From Roseibium sp. (GTDB taxonomy: Bacteria > Pseudomonadota > Alphaproteobacteria > Rhizobiales > Stappiaceae): DNA of 64,000 bases. Location: NCBI GenBank assembly GCA_017643925.1, contig JAEPML010000014.1, forward strand, positions 88,554-152,553. The letters run 5' to 3'. Both the position numbers and the translations under genes were made by a program. This document shows, in pieces, positions 8,568-17,309 of this stretch (the stretch's first letter is position 1; every line of letters begins with the position of its first letter). The notes beneath the pieces are model-generated. The model was given only the letters and a program-made list of their open reading frames with translations. It searched no databases and had not been told where the DNA came from.

Positions 8568-9422
8568 ATGACCCTCAACCGGCGACACGTGATGGGCCTC
8601 TCGGCAGCTGCATTTGGCGGATTGGTGATGCCAAGGATTCCGGCGCTGGCCCAGGAGCCTTCCTTGTCCGAAACGTTCCTCGATCATTTTTCTGCGCAGG
8701 GTTTCAAGGCCCTGGAACCGCTCAGCCTGCTGACGGATTTCGGTTTCAACGGTGGCTTGCGCTACGACGATACGCGTGCCGACTATCCCGACGGCCCGTC
8801 GGTTTGCGTGCAACCGTCCTGTCGGGTCGATGACATCGACAAGGCGGGCACACCGGGCGTGTTGGCGCTGTTCAACATCATGATGCTGAATTTCCCGGAC
8901 GCGTCGTTGTCCGCGTCATCGGCGGAGCTGATGCTGGAATTCGCCATCGAGCAAGTCGGGCTTGATCCAGCGAAAATTGTCTATGTCTCCACCGACCTGT
9001 TTGAACCCTATTTCAGCGAAAGTGCGCTGATGCAAAAGGGGCGTTTCATACAACGGGAGCGCGGTGAAGCGATGACGAGCGGTGAGGGATCGGGTTATTT
9101 CGCACCGGCCGGTCATCCGCATACGCCGAGTTTTCCCACTGCAAGCGTTCACTATCCACTTGGTAATACAGGCTTGAACGACGCGAGTTTCCCCTTGCCG
9201 GATCATCTCGAAATCGGCGAGATCATTCTGGAAGACCGTCAGGCCGGTCGCCCCGGCCCCGTCGGCGGCGGATTTGGTCTGGAAAGACTGGCGCTCGCCA
9301 CTGGGAGACCTGTGCCCGACTTCACCGAGAGCCGGGTCGCATTCCTGAATCTGGCGCGGCAGGAAGCGGAACAGGCAGGCCGAAAACTTCCGGCAGGCTA
9401 CGAAGCCTATGCGACGTTCTAG
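8568..9422 (+). CDS. Tat-signal protein resembling the alanyl-tRNA synthetase catalytic core
   Basis: The 284-residue protein opens with LNRRHVMGLSAAAFGGLVMPRIPALAQ, a twin-arginine signal with a plausible cleavage after ALA. The mature part follows the order of the class II core of AlaRS: TFLDHFSAQGFKALEPLSLL (36-55) matches the FLDFF..KGH..V.SSSLV start; CVQPSCRVDDIDKAG (80-94) matches the CVR...NDLENVG region with its Arg; EFAIEQVGLDPAKIVYV (124-140) matches the helix and strand before VTVY; LEIGEII (214-220) and GGGFGLERLA (233-242) match EIWN and the motif 3 GMGLER. The tRNA-binding and editing domains are absent. So it could bind an aminoacyl-adenylate-like ligand, possibly in the periplasm. 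The start has GGAG about 12 bases upstream. Function unknown. Confidence 0.7.
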   Translation: MTLNRRHVMGLSAAAFGGLVMPRIPALAQEPSLSETFLDHFSAQGFKALEPLSLLTDFGFNGGLRYDDTRADYPDGPSVCVQPSCRVDDIDKAGTPGVLALFNIMMLNFPDASLSASSAELMLEFAIEQVGLDPAKIVYVSTDLFEPYFSESALMQKGRFIQRERGEAMTSGEGSGYFAPAGHPHTPSFPTASVHYPLGNTGLNDASFPLPDHLEIGEIILEDRQAGRPGPVGGGFGLERLALATGRPVPDFTESRVAFLNLARQEAEQAGRKLPAGYEAYATF

Positions 9423-9437
9423 CCACCGGGCGTCTGA

Positions 9438-10952
9438 TCACTCCCCCCTCGGAAACCGCTGACCTTCCTCGACCTCGTTCAGGTCCATGTGATTGCGCAT
9501 GTAGCGTTCCGAGGCCTTTTGCAGGGGTTGGTAGTCCCAGGGGAAATAGGCACCGTTTCTGAGGGCCTCGTAGACGATCCAGCGACGCGCCTGGGACTGG
9601 CGGACTTCCGCATCGAAAGCAGACATGTCCCAGCGCACGCGGACCGCGTCTGCAAAGCGGGAGCAGGTGTCCGCATGCGTGGGGTCGGTTGCCAGGTTCG
9701 TAAGCTCGTAAGGGTCGTCAGCCAGGTTGAAAAGCTGGGGCGGGTCAAGCTCGCAATGGATGTATTTCAGGTCGCCTTCCCGGATCCCGACCAATGGTGC
9801 GTAGGAGGCTTCGGCTGCATATTCCATCAGCACGGGGGAGGTTCGCTCACTGCCGTTCGCCAGCGGGACAAGGCTTTCCCCATCCGTCCAGGGCATGATT
9901 TCGCTCATGTCGATGCCGGCCAGATCACACACGGTGGGCAGCACGTCCAGCGTGCTGACGGGCGCCTTTATCCGGGTCGCCGCCAGGTCCTTGTCGGCGA
10001 TCATCAGGGGCACACGGGAAGAGCCCTCGAAGAAAGTCATCTTGAACCAGAGACCGCGCTCGCCGAGCATGTCGCCATGGTCGGATACGAACAGGATGGT
10101 TGTGTCTTCAGCAAGGTCCATTGCCTCAAGCGCATGCAGGATCTCGCCGATCTTGTCGTCCAGGTAGCTGATGTTTGCAAAATAGGCGCGGCGGGAGCGG
10201 CGGATGTCTTCGTCGGTGATGTTGAAACTGCGCCAGTCATTGGCGTCGAAGATACGTTTTGAGTGCGGGTCATGGTCTGCGTAGGCCATGGCCGTGACGT
10301 CGGGCAACAGGTGGTCGCAGTCCTCATATAGATCCCAATATTGTTTGCGCGCCACATAGGGATCATGCGGGTGGGTGAAGCTTACGGTCAGGCAGAATGG
10401 CCGGTCATATTTGCCACGGCCATAGTCGTAGATCTTGCGCACGGCCTGGAAAGCGACGTCGTCGTCATATTCCATCTGGTTGGAAATCTCGGCGACGCCT
10501 GCGCCGGTGACCGAACCCATGTTGTGATACCACCAGTCAATGCGTTCACCGGGCTTGCGATAGTCCGGCGTCCAGCCGAAATCTGCCGGGTAAATGTCGG
10601 TGGTCAGGCGCTCTTCAAAACCGTGCATCTGGTCAGGGCCGACAAAATGCATCTTGCCGGACAGGCAGGTCGTGTAGCCGGCTCGGCGCAAATGATGGGC
10701 ATAGGTCGGGATATCGGAGGCGAATTCGGCCGCGTTGTCATAGACGCCGGTGCGACGGGGCAGTTGGCCAGACATGAAGCTTGCCCGCCCCGGCGCGCAT
10801 AATGGCGATGCGGTATAGGTATTCTCGAAACGAACAGACCGGGACGCCAGCTTCTTGAGGTGCGGTGCGTGCAGGAAGTCGGCCGGACCATCGGGGAAAA
10901 GCGTCCCGTTCAACTGGTCAACCATCAGGATCAGGATGTTTTTTCGGTCCAT
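9438..10952 (-). CDS. betC: choline-sulfatase
   Basis: BetC hydrolyses choline-O-sulfate to choline and sulfate, feeding choline into glycine betaine synthesis. The 504-residue protein opens NILILMVDQLNGTLFPDGPADF and has the sulfatase signature C52-A-P-G-R56 whose Cys becomes formylglycine. Stretches such as GFEERLTTDIYPADFGW, IDWWYHNMGSVTGAGVAE and the end ASERYMRNHM track rhizobial BetC closely. Also kept are THPHDPYVAR and SDHGDMLGERGLW with metal-binding His and Asp. Length is normal. Unlike the rhizobial betICBA locus, no bet genes flank it; it is convergent with the AlaRS-like gene, 15 bases apart, and divergent from a MerR gene. Confidence 0.95.
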   Translation of the reverse strand: MDRKNILILMVDQLNGTLFPDGPADFLHAPHLKKLASRSVRFENTYTASPLCAPGRASFMSGQLPRRTGVYDNAAEFASDIPTYAHHLRRAGYTTCLSGKMHFVGPDQMHGFEERLTTDIYPADFGWTPDYRKPGERIDWWYHNMGSVTGAGVAEISNQMEYDDDVAFQAVRKIYDYGRGKYDRPFCLTVSFTHPHDPYVARKQYWDLYEDCDHLLPDVTAMAYADHDPHSKRIFDANDWRSFNITDEDIRRSRRAYFANISYLDDKIGEILHALEAMDLAEDTTILFVSDHGDMLGERGLWFKMTFFEGSSRVPLMIADKDLAATRIKAPVSTLDVLPTVCDLAGIDMSEIMPWTDGESLVPLANGSERTSPVLMEYAAEASYAPLVGIREGDLKYIHCELDPPQLFNLADDPYELTNLATDPTHADTCSRFADAVRVRWDMSAFDAEVRQSQARRWIVYEALRNGAYFPWDYQPLQKASERYMRNHMDLNEVEEGQRFPRGE

Positions 10953-11107
10953 GATGTCTGGTCTCCCCCTGGACAGGTCCGACTAAGATGCTTGATGTCT
11001 CATGATGCTGGTTTTTTGATTGGCTGATCAATCAGAATCGTCGCGCCGTTGTTCCCTGCCGCCAGGTTTTCGATCCGGGATGCGGAATGCGACCCTTGCA
11101 GAAAGTG

Positions 11108-11139
11108 CTTGACCTGGAGTGCACTCCAGCCTTTAGGGA
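11108..11139 (+). promoter_or_regulatory. MerR-type promoter with 16-bp operator
   Basis: The -35 TTGACC (11109-11114) overlaps the perfect palindrome CTGGAGTGCACTCCAG (11114-11129), followed by TAGGGA (11134-11139) as -10 at a 19-base spacing. Overlong spacers with a central dyad are the hallmark of promoters that MerR proteins activate by DNA distortion. It lies 28 bases upstream of the MerR gene start, so it is probably autoregulatory. Confidence 0.75.
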
Positions 11140-11167
11140 AGACAAATCGTTCCGTTCGGAGACTGAC

Positions 11168-11650
11168 ATGCGGATTGGAGATCTTGCCCGAATATCGGGG
11201 CTTTCGACCGACACCTTGCGCTACTATGAGAAGATCGGGCTGTTGCCGCGCGCCTTGCGCGATGCGGGTGGGCGGCGCATCTACGATGAGACCATTCTCA
11301 GGTGGATTGATTTTCTCGGACGGCTCAAATCGACGGGCATGGGCATCAATGATCGCTTGCGCTACGCGCAATTGCGCTCCCGTGGCAGTGCGTCGCTGAC
11401 GTCTCGCCGCCAGATGCTCGAGGCCCATCGCCAAAAGGTTGCCGATGACGTCGACAAGCTGACCGAGATGCTTGGCGTTCTGGACGAAAAAATCGATCTC
11501 TACAGAAGGATGGAAGCGGGAGACCCCGTTGATCCGTCTTTCGAAAACTGCGCCCGGACCGAACACGGAGCGCACCAAGACCCGAGGGAACCTCCCCATG
11601 AGCGAAGCGCTCGAACGCGGACGCAAGCTGACGCAAACACTCAATCCTGA
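11168..11650 (+). CDS. MerR-family transcriptional regulator
   Basis: The 160-residue protein starts at the ATG 11168 (MRIGDLARISGLSTDTLRYYEKIGLLPRA), the standard MerR winged-helix opening. The coiled-coil dimer helix follows (about residues 75-115, EAHRQKVADDVDKLTEMLGVLDEKIDLYRR). There is no clear metal-binding cysteine cluster, so it more likely senses an organic ligand. Its 3' end overlaps the next gene by 53 bases, indicating co-transcription with the decarboxylase-like gene. Confidence 0.88.
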   Translation: MRIGDLARISGLSTDTLRYYEKIGLLPRALRDAGGRRIYDETILRWIDFLGRLKSTGMGINDRLRYAQLRSRGSASLTSRRQMLEAHRQKVADDVDKLTEMLGVLDEKIDLYRRMEAGDPVDPSFENCARTEHGAHQDPREPPHERSARTRTQADANTQS

Positions 11651-11981
11651 CCTGGAGGCCATTCTCAGCGAGCGTTACGACACGCTGTTACCGGAGTTTT
11701 CCGAAAGTCTGATCGAATGGGCCTATGGTCGGCATTACGCCCGCCCCGGCCTGGACATGAAGACCCGGCAGTTATGTACGATCGCGGCACTTGCCGTGCT
11801 CGGCGGCCAAACCGCTCCGCAGCTCAAGATCAATATCGAACACAGCCTCGCGGCCGGAGCCACTCGGCAGGAAGTCGTCGAAGCGATCTGGCAGATGGCC
11901 GTCTATGGCGGGCTGCCAGCAGCGATCAACGGGCTGAATGCCGCGCGAGAGGTTTTCGAAATCCTGGATCGGCAAGCCTAG
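11598..11981 (+). CDS. carboxymuconolactone decarboxylase family protein
   Basis: The 127-residue protein (start ATG 11598, GAGGGAA about 9 bases before) belongs to the CMD/AhpD-like helical family: EWAYGRHYARPGLDMKTRQLCTIAALAVLGG, then HSLAAGATRQEVVEAIWQMAVYGGLPAAINGLNAA. The gamma-carboxymuconolactone decarboxylase His in IEHSLAAGA is kept, while the AhpD CxxC pair is absent, so a redox role is unlikely. It is translated from within the MerR coding region and is therefore the probable target of that regulator. The actual substrate cannot be told. Its end overlaps the convergent LysR stop by 4 bases. Confidence 0.85.
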   Translation: MSEALERGRKLTQTLNPDLEAILSERYDTLLPEFSESLIEWAYGRHYARPGLDMKTRQLCTIAALAVLGGQTAPQLKINIEHSLAAGATRQEVVEAIWQMAVYGGLPAAINGLNAAREVFEILDRQA

Positions 11982-12829
11982 GCGATTTCAGTTCCGCTGA
12001 TGATCGGCGCAAATTCCGGAACGGCATTGTAGATGTGGTCCAAGAGGGCCCTGACCCGGGCATTGGTCTTCAGGTCCGTGTGAGTGAGTATCCAGATATC
12101 CATGTCCGGAAGGGGTGAATGACCGGGCAGACGGATCAGGCCGGGATCGGTGTCGCCCTGAAAGCAGGGCAGAATACCAATCCCCTGGCCGGCACGGATC
12201 AAGTGGGCTGCCGACTGCAGGCTGCTTGCGGTCGCGACAACGTGGGCCGGAAGAACGGGTGCCCGGGCAGGTTCGTAATCAAGGGCGATCCACCGATCGA
12301 GCCTGGGGCGCTCGACCAGGTACTTCGGTGCGACATAGGGGCATATCGGGCTGGCGGCAAGTTTCCGCCCGATGGCACTGTCGGGTGGGGTGTTCGTGAT
12401 GCGGATCACCACATCGGCCTCTCGGCGCGACAGGCTCGACAGAGCGTCCGACATCACGAGTTCCAACGTGATCATCGGAAAGTGGCGCAGGAAGTCATCA
12501 ATCACCGGGGCGAATACATTCAGGTAGAGCCCCTCGGTCACGGACAGGCAGACGGGACCGGCAAGGCTGGTGTCTTCGGCAAAGGCTGCACGGCTGATGG
12601 CTGCGGCATCCGCTTCCATCCGTTCGGCCATCGGCACGATCCGATGCCCCAGCGCAGTTAGTGTTCTCCCCTCCGGTCCGGGTTCAAAGAGCGGCCCGCC
12701 TAGATCCGCCTCGAGTGCCTTCAACTGCCGGGCGACTGTGGAATGGGTGGTGTTCAGTGTACGGGCGGCCCGCCGAACCGAACCCTCGCGGATGAAAGTC
12801 AGAAAAGCGCGCAGGTGGTCCCAATGCAT
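11978..12829 (-). CDS. LysR-family transcriptional regulator
   Basis: The 283-residue protein begins with a LysR winged helix-turn-helix (MHWDHLRAFLTFIREGSVRRAARTLNTTHSTVARQLKALEADLG) followed by a periplasmic-binding-like effector domain (LAGPVCLSVTEGLYLNVFAPVIDDF onwards). The recognition helix STVARQ and the GIGILPC pocket strand are typical. It faces convergent neighbours and the chemoreceptor gene upstream is on the same strand 136 bases away, so its targets are not evident from position. Confidence 0.92.
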   Translation of the reverse strand: MHWDHLRAFLTFIREGSVRRAARTLNTTHSTVARQLKALEADLGGPLFEPGPEGRTLTALGHRIVPMAERMEADAAAISRAAFAEDTSLAGPVCLSVTEGLYLNVFAPVIDDFLRHFPMITLELVMSDALSSLSRREADVVIRITNTPPDSAIGRKLAASPICPYVAPKYLVERPRLDRWIALDYEPARAPVLPAHVVATASSLQSAAHLIRAGQGIGILPCFQGDTDPGLIRLPGHSPLPDMDIWILTHTDLKTNARVRALLDHIYNAVPEFAPIISGTEIA

Positions 12830-12965
12830 GCGGGAATTCCAATTGGATGAAAAACGAAACAGTGCATGGGATTAATGGACGAAATCCGCTCCATGGCAAG
12901 TGGTCCTTCCTCGCCATGGAGCGTTTGTGACTTTCCGGGCCGATCCGTTCGACCCGAACCAATTG

Positions 12966-15491
12966 TCAGGCCGCGGCGACTTCCTGAAGGAAACGGTCGA
13001 TGCGGGTGGTGACATCCGACAGCTGTTGGGTCGCATTGCCGGTAATCTCTTCCATTTCGCGTGCCGACTGACTGGTCTCACTGGACCCCTTGGAGAGATC
13101 GCCGATCGTTTCGGAGACGCTGCTGGTCTGGGAGGCTGCCTGCGAGACACCCGTGGTGATCTCGCTCGTCGCAGCTGCCTGCTGCTCCACGGAGGCAGCC
13201 ATGGCGGCGGCCGTTTCATTGACCTCTTCCATCATGTTCATGATGCCGCTGATCGCCTGGACAGCCGCGTCCGTCGAGCTTTGAATCTCGGCGACCTGGC
13301 TGGAAATCTCGTCTGTCGCCTTGGCCGTCTGTCCCGCCAGAGACTTGACCTCCGATGCGACCACGGCAAATCCCTTGCCGGCTTCTCCCGCGCGCGCAGC
13401 CTCGATTGTGGCGTTCAGGGCAAGCAGGTTGGTCTGTTCGGCAATGTCCTGGATCAGCTGGACCACGGCACCAATGCGTTCGGCGGCTGCCGAAAGACCT
13501 TTCACCTGGTCATTGGACGTTCGTGTCGCGGTTGTTGCGGTGTCGACCTGTGTCAGCGTGTCATTGACCTGGCGACCGACTTCCTGCACCGAAGCGCTCA
13601 ACTCCTCGGTCGCTGCAGCGATTGTCTGCACGTTGCCGCTCGCCTGGCTGGACGCGTTGGCCACATCCTCGCTCTTGCCGCTGGTTGTCAGGGCGATGCC
13701 GGACAGGAGTTCCGCGGTCTGGTCGAGTTGCTGCATGTTGCCGGTCACGGTCGCGAGCGCCGTTTCAATGTCCTGCCGGAATTCGGAAACGAGCACGTCG
13801 ACGGTTTCCTGGCGCCTGCGAACCTGTTCCTGATCGGCGCGGGTCTGTTCCTCGAGGCGCAGCCGTTCGTCTTCGCGCTCGGCAAAGGTTGCGACAGCCT
13901 TGGCCATATGGCCAATCTCGTCACGGCGCCGCGCGGCGGGCAGATCCAGATCCGTGTCGCCGTCCTTCAGTCTCTGCATGGCAGCTGTCAGGCTGCCGAT
14001 CGGCCGGATGATGGCACCGGACAAGAGGACAACAAAGGAAATGCCAAGCACAAGCGCGAGCGCCAGCGTGACAAAGATCTGCGTCTGAGCTGCCCCGGCA
14101 CCTGAAACAGCGGTTTCACCGGCTTCGGTGCTGACAGAGGCGGCCTGCTCGGTCATGTCCGCAGCCGCAACATTGAAGGCCTCTTCGCTGGCACGAAGCG
14201 CTCCCATGGACGTTTTCACTTCGGCAAAGGCCTGATCAAGCTTGGGCAGGGCATCAGTCCCCACGCTGACCAGCGTTTTCAACGGGCCGCCGAGCAAGTC
14301 GTTCAGGACTTTGTCCTTGCTGTTCTTGGCCGCGGATTTGCGAACTGAATCCAGGTTTTCAAGTTCTGACTTCGCCCCGGCGAGATAGAGATCGAACGAT
14401 TCTGCTGCGGTTTCCGACGGGGTGTTCAGGTAGTCGGAATAGGCGGCGCGCACACCAAGGACATTGCGAGCGATGCTCTGCGTATAGTTCGAGAGAAGCG
14501 CAATATCGGCGGAGGCCTTTTCAAAGCTTCGCAATTCGTTCGTCAGTTCGTCGATCGGTTTCTTGGCATCGTTTGCGATCGCGCTGGCAAGGTTCGTCAG
14601 ATCCTCAACGACCGGCTTCAGCTCCGTCGCCCAGAAACCGTCTGCCGGTCCGGATTTCACGTGGGCCTTGAGCAGTTTCTCGAATTTCTTCGCAGTCTTG
14701 GTCAGCTTCTTGACGTTGGACTTGATGGTCTTGGTCTTGACGGTTCGGCGAACACCCTTGGCATCCTTGTCGAGCGCCTTGACCCGATTGCTCAGGTTCT
14801 TCGCCAGCGTGGCATCCGGGTTGGCCGCGAAAGTTGCCGCTTCCTGAGCAAGTACACTCACCGTAATGCGAATGTTGCTGAGGCGCGGGGCAACAGAGGC
14901 CAGATTGTTCATCTTGCCGCTGTTGTTCAGGGCGATACTGGAACGATAAGTCTCAAGCGCCTTGTAGTCGTGAAAGGCCTTGTCGGTCGTCGCAACGAGA
15001 CTTGCTGTCAGTGTGTTCAAGCTGGCCACGGACTGATCGCGCGACTGCCGGTTTTCGATCAACGTACCAAAACTGGTTTCCAGATCCGTGACGATTGCAG
15101 AAAGGGTTGCGGCCGCTTCGGGCCGGTCGCTTCGTAGCTGACCGCTCTCGGCTCCCAGGAGATCGATCTCCGTCTTCACGGCCTGGGCGGCCTCCTCGGT
15201 GCCGTTCCGACTAAACGCCTGGGCATTGCCAAGAAGTCTCGGGACCGTTCCGAGAAGTTCGTTCGAGGTCTTGGCAACGGTTACCGTATTCTGGACTTCC
15301 GTTGCTGCAATCAGGCCACTTGCACCAACACCGGTGGCAGCGAGCAACATGGCACCAAAACCAATCTGAAGCTGGGTCTTGATCGGCCAGTCGAAGAAAA
15401 AACGATTGCCGGTGGGGGCGGCTGATCCGATTTCACCTGAAGCGGTTTTCGACCGGTCCAACCTTTGAAACGGGAGCTTTGGGAACTTCAT
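12966..15491 (-). CDS. methyl-accepting chemotaxis protein
   Basis: The 841-residue chemoreceptor has a transmembrane segment near residues 40-62 ([20 protein letters not shown]), a very long periplasmic or helical region of about 400 residues with several predicted coiled stretches, a second transmembrane segment ([25 protein letters not shown]), a HAMP domain ([17 protein letters not shown]) and a C-terminal signalling hairpin whose tip reads [37 protein letters not shown]. It ends FLQEVAAA, without a CheR-binding pentapeptide. The large sensory region is helical-bundle-like; its ligand is unknown. No che genes lie nearby. Confidence 0.93.
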   Translation of the reverse strand: MKFPKLPFQRLDRSKTASGEIGSAAPTGNRFFFDWPIKTQLQIGFGAMLLAATGVGASGLIAATEVQNTVTVAKTSNELLGTVPRLLGNAQAFSRNGTEEAAQAVKTEIDLLGAESGQLRSDRPEAAATLSAIVTDLETSFGTLIENRQSRDQSVASLNTLTASLVATTDKAFHDYKALETYRSSIALNNSGKMNNLASVAPRLSNIRITVSVLAQEAATFAANPDATLAKNLSNRVKALDKDAKGVRRTVKTKTIKSNVKKLTKTAKKFEKLLKAHVKSGPADGFWATELKPVVEDLTNLASAIANDAKKPIDELTNELRSFEKASADIALLSNYTQSIARNVLGVRAAYSDYLNTPSETAAESFDLYLAGAKSELENLDSVRKSAAKNSKDKVLNDLLGGPLKTLVSVGTDALPKLDQAFAEVKTSMGALRASEEAFNVAAADMTEQAASVSTEAGETAVSGAGAAQTQIFVTLALALVLGISFVVLLSGAIIRPIGSLTAAMQRLKDGDTDLDLPAARRRDEIGHMAKAVATFAEREDERLRLEEQTRADQEQVRRRQETVDVLVSEFRQDIETALATVTGNMQQLDQTAELLSGIALTTSGKSEDVANASSQASGNVQTIAAATEELSASVQEVGRQVNDTLTQVDTATTATRTSNDQVKGLSAAAERIGAVVQLIQDIAEQTNLLALNATIEAARAGEAGKGFAVVASEVKSLAGQTAKATDEISSQVAEIQSSTDAAVQAISGIMNMMEEVNETAAAMAASVEQQAAATSEITTGVSQAASQTSSVSETIGDLSKGSSETSQSAREMEEITGNATQQLSDVTTRIDRFLQEVAAA

Positions 15492-15769
15492 TTTGCAGAT
15501 CCGAGTTTGCAGGGTTCGGAAAACGGTGCCGAAAATTGATTAATAAAGAGGCAAAGCAATTTGACCATTTCCGACATGCCATGGCAAAAATGCGAATTCA
15601 ATTTTTTTAGGCAGGTGAAAGAAATTGCTAAGTAAGACCTAGCGTTCGTCCGAGGTTGCTCTCGTATTTCATGTGGATAATATTTGTGACATCAGTTCTC
15701 AAAAATGGATAATTTTCAGTCCGTTTGGCCGAAGGTATCACAGTTGCATTCCAATCAAGGAGTGTACTG

Positions 15770-16069
15770 ATGACGTATGAAATCAACCTGCTTCACGCAG
15801 ATATTCCGGAGACCATGAAGGGCGATATGCGCCTCGGGCTCATGCATGAAGGCCGACAGGTCGCGGCGCTTGAATACAGCTGGGACGACACCAGGTTCAC
15901 CGCTGTTTTTGTCGGAAACGCGCCCAGCCTTCCGCATCCTGCGCATCCAGTCTTCCTCTTGCAGAAGCCGATTGCCGCGATCCAGGCCCTGAAGACCCGG
16001 GACCACACATTGCCAACGGACGTCTTCAAGGACCATCAGGTTTCAATTGAGGTGGAGGCAGGCCAATGA
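15770..16069 (+). CDS. 99-residue protein of unknown function
   Basis: The ATG at 15770 has a good AAGGAG seven bases upstream, which decides the start over an upstream in-frame codon. The protein has no signal peptide or membrane segment; its second half reads PSLPHPAHPVFLLQKPIAAIQALKTRDHTLPTDVFKDHQVSIEVE. I recognise no family. It overlaps the next gene by ATGA, so the two are translationally coupled and probably work together. The ~280 bases upstream are AT-rich and hold the divergent promoters for this pair and for the chemoreceptor gene. Confidence 0.65.
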   Translation: MTYEINLLHADIPETMKGDMRLGLMHEGRQVAALEYSWDDTRFTAVFVGNAPSLPHPAHPVFLLQKPIAAIQALKTRDHTLPTDVFKDHQVSIEVEAGQ

Positions 16070-16728
16070 GCGTTTTGAGGAAACAGTTTTTGGCGCCGCT
16101 GGTGTTTGCCCTGGGCATCGGGTCTTCAGCCGCAAATGCCGAACCCGTAGGTATCTTCGCGCTACTGGAGGACAATCCCCCGAACCTCTCGCTGTCTGCG
16201 GCCGCCCAAGGATGTTCGGTGGCGCGTCAAGGCGGTGTCCTCGCACGCCAGGGCAATCTGGACCTGCCCGAAGTGGCCGGCTTCGCCCTGTTGAGTTGCG
16301 ATGACAGGCTTCTCGATGACCCGAAAAGGGTGGAAGCTGCCTTTGGTGGTCAGTCCCCCCTGGTTACCCTGGAAGGGGGATTGACCAGTTTCGACATTCC
16401 GAGCGGCGTGCCAGATCCTCAAAATCGCGAGTACATCATCAAGCTCAGCTATTACAACAACGCCGACCTTGTCGGCAGAACGGCTGACCTTGAAGAACTT
16501 CAGCAGCTTGTCCGGCCGCTGTCGGATCCCTATCGCAACGAAAAGTTTCTGGAGGTCCACCGTGCATCCGGCATGCGCACACCTGACGAGGTGGTGGTGA
16601 TCTACTATGAGAGCCCGGCAGCAGGTGACCGGTTCCGGGAGAGCAACCAGGCGGTTCTCGAAAAGGTCGGCGCTTTCAACAAGAAGCACCTGGTGTCCTT
16701 CGTCTATCTGATCGCGAATGCCGACTGA
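16066..16728 (+). CDS. secreted protein of unknown function
   Basis: The 220-residue protein has a signal peptide (MSVLRKQFLAPLVFALGIGSSAANA, cleavage near AEP). The mature part contains two cysteines (QGCSVAR, LLSCDDR) and a late segment TPDEVVVIYYESPAAGDRFRESNQAVLEKV. No domain is recognised. It is translationally coupled to the 99-residue cytosolic protein before it through an ATGA overlap. Exported location is supported; function is unknown. Confidence 0.65.
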   Translation: MSVLRKQFLAPLVFALGIGSSAANAEPVGIFALLEDNPPNLSLSAAAQGCSVARQGGVLARQGNLDLPEVAGFALLSCDDRLLDDPKRVEAAFGGQSPLVTLEGGLTSFDIPSGVPDPQNREYIIKLSYYNNADLVGRTADLEELQQLVRPLSDPYRNEKFLEVHRASGMRTPDEVVVIYYESPAAGDRFRESNQAVLEKVGAFNKKHLVSFVYLIANAD

Positions 16729-16740
16729 ACTCCGGTGTAA

Positions 16741-16764
16741 GGGGCGGTCCTTAGGGCCGCCCTA
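16741..16764. terminator. hairpin between convergent genes
   Basis: GGGCGG and CCGCCC arms with a TCCTTAGGG loop region lie between the convergent gene ends at 16728 and 16762, followed by a T-rich stretch. A bidirectional terminator is likely. Confidence 0.5.
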
Positions 16765-17241
16765 TGTTTCCTTGTTCTTGTTGTCATCCTTTTTCTCGCG
16801 CGCGGCTTCCAGAAGCCTGATGAGCATAGAACGAAAAAGTTCCAGGTCTTCCTTGCCGAGCGTGCCCTCCAGTTCGCTTTCGAGTTGGCGCAGCAATTCC
16901 CCCGCCTTCATCCGCGCCTGCTGTCCCAGTTCGGTCGGTACGGGCAGCTTGTCGCGTTTGCTTCCCGGCACCGGTTCCAGACGGAGTGCGCCCAGTTCCA
17001 CAAGGCGTGACACCCCGGCATGAACCGCCTGTCGGCTGACACCCTTGTCGCGGGCCAGTTCGGAAATTGTGCGGGGGTTCCGGTTGATCATCATGAACAG
17101 ATTGGCATCGGCCGGCCGCGCGGCATCAAGACCCGTTCCTTTCCGCAGCTCAACCATGCGCTGGTCCAGGAGTTCGTTCAGGTCCGCGATCAGGCCGTGA
17201 ATGTTCGTGAAGCGCGGTTGAGTCGGTTTTTTGTCATCCAT
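16762..17241 (-). CDS. MarR-family transcriptional regulator
   Basis: The 159-residue protein (ATG 17241) has a MarR-like winged helix: NPRTISELARDKGVSRQAVHAGVSRLVELGALRLEPVPGSKRDKLPVPTELGQQA. The N-terminal helix GLIADLNELLDQRMVELRKGTGL and the C-terminal helix LRQLESELEGTLGKEDLELFRSMLIRLLEAAREK would form the dimer interface. Its start faces that of the alpha/beta hydrolase at 17310 across 68 bases containing TTGTCAA-type operators, so it very probably represses that gene and itself. Confidence 0.85.
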   Translation of the reverse strand: MDDKKPTQPRFTNIHGLIADLNELLDQRMVELRKGTGLDAARPADANLFMMINRNPRTISELARDKGVSRQAVHAGVSRLVELGALRLEPVPGSKRDKLPVPTELGQQARMKAGELLRQLESELEGTLGKEDLELFRSMLIRLLEAAREKKDDNKNKET

Positions 17242-17270
17242 GCTTGACAGTCTCGAAGCGCGTCTCCACA

Positions 17271-17297
17271 TTGTCAATTGTCAACCATGATTGACAA
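17271..17297. promoter_or_regulatory. MarR-type operator
   Basis: TTGTCAA (17278-17284) and TTGACAA (17291-17297) form a perfect 7-base inverted repeat with a six-base centre. A further TTGTCAA half-site abuts it at 17271. The cluster sits in the 68-base divergent gap between the MarR gene and the hydrolase gene and just before the latter's AAAGGAGG ribosome site. Confidence 0.7.
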
Positions 17298-17309
17298 AAG
17301 GAGGATGTA

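Noticed and set aside
12900..14105. 401-codon plus-strand frame
   Set aside because: Antisense to the chemoreceptor signalling domain.
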